From Xiphias gladius (taxonomy: Eukaryota > Chordata > Actinopteri > Istiophoriformes > Xiphiidae), in NCBI RefSeq assembly GCF_016859285.1, contig NC_053403.1:3602948-3666947 (forward strand): 64,000 nt of DNA, in the 5' to 3' direction. A program made the translations under genes and the position numbers. The stretch's first letter is position 1, and each line of letters opens with the position of its first letter. The notes below the pieces were generated by a model. The model saw only the letters and a program-made list of their open reading frames with translations, was not told where the DNA came from and did not search any database. This document shows positions 40,590 through 51,269 of the stretch, piece by piece.

Positions 40590-43001
40590 ATGATGGCTGA
40601 ATTCAGATGGATTAAACCTTCTTTATTTCTGGTCCTGGTGCTTCGGTTTGCAGGTAAGGATACATGGAACACACACAACATAAAGAAACATTAGAAAGGT
40701 GCACTAATATTGCCAAGGGTACTTTATAAGGTAATCTTCATTCATCTAAGGCAACTTAGTGTGCTGTTTTTAACATGGTGTGTTTAGTTGACCTCAGGAA
40801 CCAAAGGTGAAAAGCATTTGCAAATTTCTATGCCATCTAAAGTTCCCCTCACATTAAGTCCTTTTCTTATTTCAATTCATTTTTTCATATTTCTCTCTTT
40901 CTCAACAGTAGCAGCAGCTGGACAAAATACTCTACGCTTCAATGTCAGAGTTGGAGGTGAGGTCGCGTTGCCTTGTCAAAGTGTGAGAGATGATCAGGTT
41001 AAATGTAACGGTACTGCCTGGCTCTTCGATGAATCACGAAAGTCCATAACACTGTTTGAATATGGAAAGATTCACGACGAAGCCAAATCTAAATCAGACA
41101 GACTGAGTGTTACAGAGAATTGTTCTCTGGTGATAAAGAAGGTCACGGTTCAGGATGTTGGTCGCTACACCTGCAGACAGTTCGACCAATCAGGACAACG
41201 ACAAGGTCAAGATGCTACTTTCCCTCTGTCTGTTGTTACCAGTGAGTATTTCCATCCTAATGTTGTTCAGCTCAAACCGTCTTGTTACAACAAAATACTG
41301 AAACATCAGAATAATTATAATTACAGTGATGAAGTTTTACTCTTGTTGTCTTTCTTTTTTTCAAGGATTTGAAGTTAAAATATCAGACCCATTTTTGTCA
41401 TCTATTTTCATAAAGGTCACACGGAGTGATTTGTCACAGTGCACTTTGTTGCATTTTGATTTTGTATTTGTTCAGGCGAAGCTGCAATAACAGGAAAACC
41501 AACAACGACAATTAAGATAACAAGAACCAAAGTAATGACATCGGAGGCGACAAACGACGCAGGATCAATAAACAACAACAGTCCACAAGGTAACGACTGA
41601 ACCTCTCTCTCTCTCCTCTTTTTAAAGTCTAAAGTGTGGATGTCAGAGCGACACCTGGCTGTGGGAGGAGACACTGTGCGTCTCATGAAGGAAAAACAAT
41701 TCCAGCTGATAGTGACAGACGCTTGATATATTTGTCAGTCGAAACATTCGAGATATAGGGACAGTGAATGACCATGTTATTAAGCAGCTCACCATCACAG
41801 CATCGGTGACTACGTCCGTCACTTCTGAATTCTCTTCACAGGTTGTTGGTGGTGGTACATCATTGTCTCCGTGGTTTTAGCAGCACTCATAATATCCATT
41901 GTGCTCATCATTTGGAAGAAAACTATAGGTGAGAACGTTTGCAGTTGAAACTTCTACAAGCTAGAAGTTTTGATAAATCTGAAATATCACTGTTGAAGCT
42001 AAACTCGACTCTCTTGTGTGTTTTAAGGGAACAAAACACAGACGGAGGAAGACATGGTGAGTTTTAAATTTGAACGATCAAATTTTTATGCAATTGTGAT
42101 TTTAGAAAATGAAATACGGGCATGTCGTTTTTGTTATTCACTATTAACTGTGAAGCTCTACACATGAAAGAGTTCATTGTATACAAAGTAAGCGGTTGCA
42201 GCAGAGATGGTCAGAGGATTCATTGTTCGGAGCATAAGCAACACAATACAACAGCCTCCAGAATGACCAGAGAGTTGAGACAGTGTAATCAACTAACTCT
42301 TACATTGGCTCCATTTGTTGTGGGGCTGCTGTGTTGGATAGCACTGCACAGATGTTGAAGATGTTCCACCACTCATCCATCACATTATCTTTATCTAAAA
42401 ATTACAGATATTTTGCATTTGTTGCATTACATTGCGTAAGTGTTGCTTGTGCTCTGTCCGCTGAAAGCTGCTCTCAGGAAAAACAATGACTGGAAAACAG
42501 TCATTGTGTGAAACACAGTGACTCCTGAATGTAATTTTGCTCTGCAAGAATGAAGAAGAAGAGGGAATTATGATGCAACTAGAACTGAACTGAATGAAAT
42601 AGGTGTGAGAGGGAGTTGGTATTAATCCACGTGTTACAGAGCAGCCATTATGTTTCCTTCACCGTGTAGGCTGATCCTGACGGTGGCGTTTCCTATGCCA
42701 CCATCAGCTACGCCAGGAAGACCGACAGGGAAGCCCGGGTAAGCTGTCTGATGGGTCATACCACACGATGAATCCCAGTGTTTTTTCTTTTTTGGCAACT
42801 CCTTCACCTTTCCTATACATAGTAGCGCCACCATCAGACCGACATGTCAACATGTGTGTGTAATTCATGTGTTGCACTTGTTCCTTCCAGGTTCAAGGTG
42901 ATGCAGTGATCTACAGCACTGTGGAAGCTCCCTCCTCTTCAGCTGGAGCCTCCACTGCTCCCAGCAGCATCTACGCCACCGTCAACAAACCAAACAAATA
43001 A
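40590..43001 (+). CDS. single-V-domain Ig receptor with three ITIM-like motifs (7 exons)
   Basis: Exons 40590-40653, 40909-41241, 41476-41589, 41842-41928, 42028-42056, 42670-42738 and 42891-43001 join in frame to 268 residues. Residues 1-22 are a leader. Residues 27-131 form one V-type Ig domain: C44 and C110 (DVGRYTC) are the canonical pair, W59 the core Trp. C54 and C93 may be a second disulfide, and N55 and N92 are sequons. A Thr-rich stalk (133-170) precedes one transmembrane segment (about 172-196, CWWWYIIVSVV..) with no charged residue, so no DAP12/FcR-gamma type pairing is expected. The tail has VSYATI (Y218), VIYSTV (Y240) and SIYATV (Y260), all fitting the ITIM pattern. It is probably an inhibitory surface receptor on leukocytes signalling through SHP phosphatases; this is inference from motifs. 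Which named fish family it belongs to was not recognised. Decayed relatives lie at 16693, 37485 and 44014. Confidence 0.88.
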
Positions 43002-44013
43002 CATGTTACTTTTTAAATGCAACATGTTGCTTTAATAACAATTGCATGAATATTTAGATCATAGATTTAAAATTTAAAGCGTCATAATAAGGATGATCTT
43101 AATAGTTGCTCATGTTGTTTCTTTTCTTGTCTTAGTTTTGGTAAAATGACTATGAATACAGTTACAAAATATTAAAGCAATGCATTATAATTAGCGGACC
43201 ATGGCTGTCTGTTGGTGTGGACGCATGGTCTGAAGGTGTGAATCTTACTTGATGTTCCTTTGATTCAGCCTCGTGAAAAAATTTCTTGTTGTCTGCAGCT
43301 TTTAAGTATCAGCTTTATGACACGTGTAGCCATTGAGGGAGTTGAGACGCCCTCTACAGGTGGAGTGTGAAAAAAGGGGAACAGACATATTGGTTATCAA
43401 CTGTACTAATACTGTGCCCCCCCCCCCCACACACACACACACATTGTAAAATTCTTTGTTTTTGTTGATCATTTAACTGAATGTTGTTTTCTGTTCATTA
43501 AATTGAGACTGATATTTTTGTTTTGAGTGTTTTTCTGTGTATTAGTTATTGGTAACTAACGGACAGACAAACCAAACCACAAGCTCGTGTCCACAGACAT
43601 AACCTGCTGGCTGAAGGTAAAGACACAGAATTGCCTGCAGGACTGCAATTTTTTTTTCTTTTTCTGTTTTTTAATTAAAGTCGACTCAAACCTTTTCGGA
43701 GCCTGAACTAATTTTCAGGGAAAATCGAGTTCTGTAGGAAATTGTCTCTTGCTCAGGATCAGACATCTCACCTCAAATACCTGTTTGTCTTTTGATTTAA
43801 GCAGTTGACTGTTTCTACCAGCGCTGTAGCTTTAAAGCTGTAGATAAAATACCATGTTCTACTCTCATGTATTTGAACAAATCTGTGTATTTCTGCAGGT
43901 TGTTCTTCACCACAGAAAGACTTCCTGTCTCACGCTACCAGAACATTAAGGCTTCATCTTCTTTCTGTCTGAGGAAACATTCGTTCATCAGACACTGACA
44001 GAGAGATTGCAGA
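43002..44013. other. receptor 3'UTR and intergenic
   Basis: A candidate poly(A) region lies near 43140-43180 (ATATTAAAGCAATGCATTAT, a variant signal). A C12 run followed by (AC)n occupies 43417-43443. No ORF is supported. The last ~90 bases resemble the 5' flank of the Ig copies (CTGAGGAAACATT, also near 16620). Confidence 0.4.
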
Positions 44014-44520
44014 ATGAATGAATGTCATTCATTCTGTCGTAATTTCTGATGCTGCTGCTTCATATGACGTGAAAAACAACGTAAAGATTAATACGACAGT
44101 TATTATATCTAGAATGTTTAACTGATTCTTTATTTGACTGAGGAAACCAATAATTCCTTTTAGTTTTTGTGGTTGTGAATGTTTGTGTTTAGAGTTTTCA
44201 TCATTTGTATCTAAAACTTCATTCACACTGTGTTTCTAAAAGTCAATCGTATTTCAAAAAAAAACCTCCATAGTATCTCTCTTTTTTTTGCTGCACAGCT
44301 GTAAGTGAACAATACTTGTGTTCCATCGCTTTCACAGATGGCGATGAAGTTGCTCTCTCCAGGAAATTTGCATTATTTTACAATCAAATTCCCACAGAAG
44401 AGAATCATGACTTTGTTTTTGAGCTTTTGGTTGAGCGCCTTTTTTATGTGTTGATGTGGAAAAAGATGTGCCAATGTAATATTAGAAGTGTTTCAGATGC
44501 TACCATTTGGTAACATATGG
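44014..44520 (+). pseudogene. strongly decayed Ig-receptor copy
   Basis: TTTCTGATGCTGCTGCTTCAT matches the relic leader at 16700-16722, but the frame holds a TAA and the donor has become GACGTGAAAA. About 220 bases on, AVSEQYLCSIAFTDGDEVALS (44299 onward) lines up with the start of the V exon (AVTGQYSSF, GGEVALPC). The rest of the domain is unrecognisable and later exons are absent. Confidence 0.6.
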
Positions 44521-46362
44521 TAACATTTGGAAATATTGTATGCTAACTAGATGACTTTACCACTAATTTGATCACTTTTGTACATTATTCTATATTGCAT
44601 TAACTGCAGATTTTCATTACATTTCACCACTCCCTCTATACTGAACTGAAGTCCTGTGTCTGATTATGTTTTTTAGATTTTAGACTTTTGCAAGATTGGG
44701 CGAATTTTGCCCTTCAGGTTATTGTCCGTTTCAAAGTATAAAATGACACGCTGATAATTAAGTGTATGTGTCTTCTTTTTTAACAGTTCTTCTGAAATCT
44801 TCTGGCCAACGTTTAAGACATCTAAGGTGAGGAGCCGATGATGAGGGGCCACCGATGAGGAGTGGGCCATGGAAGAAGGATGGTTTGCTGCAGCTGCTAT
44901 GAGGATGGAGATTAGATGATTTTAGCAAAACCTTAGGTTAAATATACCTGAATCTGGAAGGTCAAGCTGGTGTTAGTTAATGTTCTGTTAATTTTAGAAA
45001 AAAAACAAAAACAAACCTCGTGAAAAAGAAATGTACTTCCCTAGGAATTACAATATGTGACACATTTACTGAATAGTATCATCAGAAGAAATGATAAAAG
45101 ACAATGTACAAAAATAGCCATCAAAATACAGTAAGGTCAATCATGAAGAAATTAAAATAAAAAAGAATATGGCATAGAGTGATGGTAAATCTGCAGAGAG
45201 CTGAGCGTACTTGCAAACTGAGTTTTCCTGTGAGAATGAGACGAATGAGGGCCGACCAGCTGAAGCTTTCTTTTATTTCAAACACAATGGCAATGCATTT
45301 CTACTTCTCACCAGAGGGTAGCACCAGAGATCCTTCACAATATGTGGTGGTCACCGCCTGTACACTCACCCACCCTACACCATATGACCAATAGTATGCG
45401 GACACCCCAACACACGCGCATACACACACACAGTCCCCAAATCCTAATCAGACCAAGTCCTGTGAACTAAATTTTAGCTTAAACTTGTTTTATTGCAACA
45501 ATAATGCATACGCAGATGTCCAAAGTAAAAATACTCACTTCGAAGAATAGAGTATTCCTGATCTTGGGTGACTACATCTTCAGTTTGGGGAATTTTGATG
45601 CTTTCAAATGAGATGAAGGGAAGGGAAGGGGAGAGGGGAATGAAAAAAGGAAAGAAAGTGAAAAATAAGTAGTGAACGCATAAAGAAAAGAAAGAAGGAA
45701 GAGGAAAATATTGAAAAATGAAGGAAGGAAAGTGAAAAGAGTTATAGGGACAGTGAGGAAAAAAGGGAGTGAAAAAAGTGGTGAAAATGATTTTTAAAAA
45801 AGATTAGATATTAGTGACATTTTATACATTTACCTGCAAAGCGTCACAGTGCAACACAGGGTGTATCTCACAACTGAAACTACACCTCCCAGATAAATAA
45901 AGTGAGTAAAATGTACAATATTTATCTCTGATATGAAAAAATACAGAGTAAGTAAGTTTCGGAACATTTGTAAGCAAGCAAAGTATTTTAGGATATCCAA
46001 CTAGTTACTTCCCACCTCTGCCAATGCCCATCCTTATCAGAAATATGTCTGACAGAGAACATACATTATGCCAAATAAAAATTCATATTAAAAGATCTTG
46101 AGCAGTATGTTTTTGACCAGATTCACTTTAACATCATGTAAAATTGGTCTTTAGCATTACAATATGGCTTTGAGGGAGAAAGGAATAAACACCGTGTCTA
46201 TAAATCATCCATAAATGAGGATATTATTGACTGTCAGTTGTAACTTGCGAGATAGAAGCAACGGTTTGTAATCACTTCCCTTGGTGGAAATCTTGAGGCA
46301 GACATGACATGAACATACATTTACTCTGTGTGAGAAGTCTACACTCACATATTTTCTGTCTC

Positions 46363-46388
46363 GCACACACACACACACACACACACAC
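46363..46388. repeat. CA microsatellite
   Basis: About 13 CA units, uninterrupted. Confidence 0.85.
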
Positions 46389-46612
46389 TCACATAGGCGT
46401 TTAGTAACAGTAATTAGTGTGTGTGTTGAGCATGAATAAATTGCAGTTGGAGGGGGGTTGTTAATGCAGTTAAGGACAAAGGGCTGTCAAACAAACTGAT
46501 TCTGCTTCACTGGAACTCCCCTACAGGACACATTCCAGACACAAGAAGGCCTGTCTCCAACACGAGGCTGACAGGGGATTAAGATGAGGAAATTAATTTA
46601 AACATATATATT

Positions 46613-46639
46613 GTTTACTTACTTACTTACTTACTTACT
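46613..46639. repeat. TTAC tetranucleotide run
   Basis: Six to seven tandem ACTT/TTAC units about 560 bases upstream of fabp7. Confidence 0.8.
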
Positions 46640-47199
46640 GATTGAGGTACAAAACAAAAACAAAAAAAAGACCAGCCTGAGTCTGCTCTTTAAAGCTTCT
46701 GTGTCATTTACCATCAACTCCCTGAAGCCCATTCAAGCCCAGGTTCTGTTTTATTTGCAGATCACAAGTTATAGGATTAGAGGGAACTTTAGAGTTGAAT
46801 CCCTCCTTGTGGGCTTTTATTTTTATTTCTGATGAAACGCAAATGAATGTCTAGGTTTTTTTCTTGTAGCTGAGATATGGCAAGCACCACACTTTACCTC
46901 AACAAACCCAACTGACACCCAACTGACACCCGTGCATGAGAGTAATTACATCATTAAGCATACAAATGGGCTAATTTACCTTTTTTTTTTTTCTCTAATC
47001 ATCCATAAGACCGTGACCCAATTTCAGTACCCAATCACAACTTGGAGAAAATCTCCTGAGCCAGTGGGATGCTGGGAGCCACCCACCTGCATGCATAATA
47101 ATAAGAGGCAGAATAATAACACAAGGGGGGACACTTGGAAAAGCCGCAGCTTGCTCAGTGTGCTTTGGAGATTACTTTGCCTCTCTGAAAACCTTCACC

Positions 47200-49069
47200 A
47201 TGGTCGACGCCTTCTGTGCCACTTGGAAGCTGGTTGACAGTGAGAATTTCGATGAGTATATGAAAGCACTTGGTGAGTAGTAGCCTTTTTTTTTCTTTCT
47301 GATTTTAGTATGTTCAGTTTTGATTCTTTTCACACACTAAATGCAATAAATCAAAATTTCCTCTGCACCATGTCAGACCCCTTTAGATCAGTTTTTTGTT
47401 CCCACAACAAATGAAATGTTCAGAGGTTGCTGTAGATCAGGACGTTAACAACCATATTTCACCCCTGTCCCCTGCTCAGGTGTGGGCTTTGCCACCCGGC
47501 AGGTTGGTAATGTGACCAAGCCGACCGTAATCATCAGCCAGGAGGGCGACAAGGTGGTGATTCGCACCCAGAGCACCTTCAAAAACACAGACATCTCCTT
47601 CAAGCTGGGAGAGGAGTTTGACGAGACCACCGCTGATGACAGGAACTGCAAAGTAAGTTGACAGAAAAAAGAGACAAAAAATATCTAAAGACTTGTGCCG
47701 TACATGAGAAGATTTTTTATAAATTTTTATATGCATTAAATCACAAATTTTAACCACTGACCAGTCCAGAGACGGAGAGGTGGTTTCCAAGAAGTGGCTC
47801 TCAATATTAGAATTGGTTTAACTGTGTTTTTCATTTGAAATAATCCCAATTATAAATTGCACCAAAATAATATTATTTAATCCAAGACTTCATTGTTATC
47901 ACTATTCTCTAGAGTTTAGAGTAGATAATAAATTAAAAAGTACTTTTTCCAATTGAAGTTCTGTCTTCAAACTTAAGAGTCGGGGGTCTTCCTTTGTTTC
48001 TTGTGGATCACTGACAAGGACTGATATCTTGAGACCTCCGGCAATAGACCACCATTTGGTAGCCGCAGCATCTTAATTCACAAATTTTCCCCCTCACTTG
48101 TTAAAAACGTTTTCCTCTTTTGTCTTTCAGTCCACAGTGACTCTGGAGGGAGACAAGTTGGTCCATGTCCAGAAGTGGGACGGCAAAGAGACCAAGTTTG
48201 TCAGAGAAATCAAGGATGGCAAGATGGTCATGGTAAGACAAATGGACCCAAATCACACACACATCTTATTCCTGTCTCGTTTGATTTTATCAATACATGT
48301 CTTAAATGAAGTGCATTTAGTAACAAAGTAGAAAGGGACACTCAAACCGTGCAAGTGTAATTGTGTGGCCACATGGCCACAAGTGACAGTTGGGTTGCCC
48401 TGAGAAAGATAAGGTAAAGTAAAATCATCATTTTGGAAATTTGTTGTGCATCATTGGAATATAGCACCAATGACTGCAAGGTTTTATAAAGCATGGATGG
48501 TGTTTCAGGAGCTCAGGCTACTTACAGAGCAAATTAGCAGACGGTAATATCAATTATCAGATTCACTGGAAGCACTGAAATAATATACAAAGCGAAAATG
48601 TCACAGAAAAATATAAAACTTCACGGTTATAAACTTTGCTTTCTTCGCGCTGTGAGGACTGTGTGCAGCTTGTTAGACATTATTCAGGTATCATTTGTGT
48701 GTGGAAAACTTTTTTGCAGGTCGTCCCTTTGGGATCCATGCAAAAATAACACTTTTCTGAAAGTTTATTATCTTCCTGAAGCTCCAAAAAATGCAGCTAA
48801 GAATCTTTTATGAATCTGTTACGCCTTTTCACTGACCTTGCTTGTGTTGAATAAAGTACATGACCAACCTGCCAGAAGCTGCCTCACTAGTTGTGGCTGT
48901 TAAAGGTTCTCCACCTAACCACAGCACTGACCCGTTAAGAAAAGAAACGTGTTGGTGTAATGAAGGATTTGGGAGCATTCAATTCCCTGTCATGGTAACT
49001 GTCTTCTCTCCCCTGCAGAATTTGACCTTTGAAGACATCCATGCAGTGCGTACCTACGAGAAGGCATGA
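47200..49069 (+). CDS. fabp7: fatty-acid-binding protein 7, brain type (4 exons)
   Basis: Exons 47200-47272, 47480-47652, 48131-48232 and 49019-49069 join to 132 residues, the standard size, with the four-exon plan of the family. The sequence opens [20 protein letters not shown] and contains [17 protein letters not shown] and [15 protein letters not shown]. It ends AVRTYEKA, with R127 and Y129 as the expected carboxylate-binding pair. These words fit the brain-type FABP7 better than heart-type FABP3, for example [12 protein letters not shown] and EIKDGKMVM. The product is a cytosolic beta-barrel carrier of long-chain and polyunsaturated fatty acids, typical of radial glia and retina. Its position directly before smpdl3a matches the vertebrate order. 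Teleosts often keep two copies (7a, 7b); which one this is cannot be told here. Confidence 0.95.
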
Positions 49070-49278
49070 GTGCTCCGACTGACAGTGTCCCAAAACCAGC
49101 CAAGAAGTGTTGAATTTATAATTATTATTGACTGACTGTATGCTTCTCTTTGCACTTCATCCTCCTCCACATGTTCGTGACCTGCAGGCTGCACGTTTTG
49201 TAAGAATTTTTTTTTTATATATGAATACATTTCTGTCGTGATGGACGGATCGTCTTTGCAACCCTGTGTGAAGCATGA

Positions 49279-49284
49279 AATAAA
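49279..49284 (+). promoter_or_regulatory. fabp7 poly(A) signal
   Basis: AATAAA in CATGAAATAAAAAACAC, 210 bases after the stop codon. Confidence 0.75.
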
Positions 49285-49769
49285 AAACACAGAGAGTAAA
49301 TGTTTGTCTCTTCTCTGATGTACTGAGAGTTACGTTATTTAACACAGGCGATGAGAGAAAAGATATTCCTAAGCTAGAAGAATTCTGTTTAACCCTCATA
49401 CATTGAATCTGGTCCAAACCTTGACCTCTGACCTTTCTATAGAGGAGAGGAGCAGAAAAGACTTTGTCTGCATGAGGCCATAACGTGTCTCTGTATTATG
49501 ACTAAAACACATTGTTCTCTAGTTGCACAATATAAACAAATACTTGGCAGTCTGATTATGAAATGGACTGTGCGTGTTTTAGAGCATTTCTGAGAATCAG
49601 GGGAGTCACTTTACAAAAAAACCCAACTCCATTTCCTTCCCCAGCTACAAAACAAGATGCATAATAAGACTATTTTCTGGAACAAGTATCCCCTCAGAGT
49701 AAACAATTTGTGTCTGATTGTCCCCTGATGTTATTTTATCTGATTTTAAGTCCTCAAAAGACTCATTGA

Positions 49770-50040
49770 TCCTAGATACAGAGGTATGCTTTGGCATTCA
49801 AGAACTGTACGTACAGGGTATGTTCAACCGAAACATATTTTATCGCTTACCTCTAGTGGTGTCTGGCCGTGCTAACAGTTTTGGTTTGAGATATTCAGTA
49901 GCAGTCTGTCTTCTCAAGAACAGTACCCCCGTTACTCTGAATAACCCACAGAACTCACTGTAGTAAGAAGAAAGAAAGAAATAGTCCCTGCGAAATCCGT
50001 TGATAGCGAGGTCCAGAGGAAAAAGGGCACTGATTATGGA
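49770..50040 (+). repeat. dispersed repeat, related to 3590-3770
   Basis: It shares TCTGTCTTCTCAAGAACAGT, GTTACTCTGAATAACCCACA and AGTCCCTGCGAA with the copy inside crip2 intron 7. Class unknown. Confidence 0.45.
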
Positions 50041-50289
50041 GAGACACGTTTCTATTGAGTTTTTTTCGAAGCAGCTACTTTAATAACAGCAATATTGTCA
50101 TAAGGACAATGTGTCAATTGATGAAATGACAATGTGACAATGTTAAGGTGGTCACTTGTAGTGATGAACCTACAGAGAATTATCAGCTGACTCGGCAGCT
50201 CCCCCTCAGCTTCACGGAGCTTTATAGTGAGTTTCAGCTCGTCGGCTTTACTATGTTGGTTCACTCTCACCACTCTCATAGTCATAGCA

Positions 50290-50600
50290 GGCAGCTGTTC
50301 TCAGAGAAAAAGGTCTAAAAACCTGCCGCACCCTACCTGCTCAGCACCAAACAACAGACAGAACCAGTTAGAGACCAGCTGATGAACACAGCGGAGCATT
50401 TAGCAGCTAAAGAGCCAGATATTTCCATCATGAGCTGGTGGAGACCAAAAACCGAGCTAAAAGAGCATGAATCATCCTGATGGACACAAGCACCACTCCA
50501 AATGAATAATAATGTTGCTTTGTGACTGCTGGATGAGTGAATAAGCAACTCTTTGTTCACCAAATTAACTTTAAAGGTGATGATACTGTACGTCAATGTT
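50290..50600 (+). repeat. dispersed repeat, inverted copy at 13495-13790
   Basis: CACCCTACCTGCTCAGCACC, ACAACAGACAG, GAGACCAGCTGATGAACAC and GCATTTAGCAGCTAAAGAG pair with the reverse complement of the copy upstream of crip2. Confidence 0.6.
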
Positions 50601-50899
50601 GTGCTTCTTTCTGCCCACCCCTCATGACCAAAAAAAAAAAAAAAAAAATCTGCTATTGCCGGTTTAAATGTAATTTTTTTCAAAGCTGTGAGCACCACCA
50701 ATGAAATAGAGGTATATCAAAGTTTTACTTTATTTATTTATCCATCTTTAAGACCTTTAAGTTAGCTTATATTGTGCTCATGTGTATATATATATTTCTA
50801 AATACAGCGTGTCTTATCAAAGGGATTCACAATAATTACATTTAAATAACAGAAAAACTGGAGAAAGGCACTATTATATCAGCACAGGAGGGGAGGGCA

Positions 50900-51085
50900 G
50901 AAACTATAATATTATTTTCATTATCTTTTCATTAGTCCGACAATATTTATTAATACTTATTGATTTATAATTAATTTTTTGCCAATGTTGTGTCAAAAGG
51001 TCTTAAACAATTAATAAATGATCAACATCGCCTTTTTTTTTTTCTTGTTGACCACTATTGATTAATTGACTGATCATTTCAGCTG
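50900..51085. repeat. decayed 'GGGCTGCAACTAA' family repeat
   Basis: ATTATTTTCATTATC then TTCATTAGTCCGACAATA and a closing ATTGATTAATTGACTGATCA are the internal words of the family also seen at 10964-11070. It ends about 185 bases before the smpdl3a start. Confidence 0.5.
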
Positions 51086-51269
51086 TGGGGGACCCGCTGG
51101 TTTCCAAAAGTTCCTCCCCCAGAGTTTCAAAACACACGGAGTCACGTGTCCAGTTGGCCACTGTACTTCCTGTTTATTTCAGAGGAGAGGAACCAACGCA
51201 GGTCAGCAAGTTTAGTTGTCTGTGTCGGCTATGTGATACGCCGTAGTCTCAGGTTTTAACCCTCTGAAC

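Larger units (their letters stand above)
44521..47199. other. intergenic upstream of fabp7
   Basis: It contains a purine-rich stretch with GGAA/GAAA words (45605-45800), a CA repeat (46363-46388) and a (TTAC)n run (46613-46639). No ORF is supported. Near the fabp7 start, GCATGCATAATAATAAGAGG (about 47089-47108) is the best TATA-like candidate, about 100 bases before the ATG. The adjoining ATGCATAAT is octamer-like, which would fit POU control known for mammalian FABP7, but this is weak. Confidence 0.4.

Noticed and set aside
47200-49069. fabp3 (heart type) for the fatty-acid-binding gene
   Set aside because: The [19 protein letters not shown] and KDGKMVM stretches match brain type, and the neighbour smpdl3a supports fabp7.
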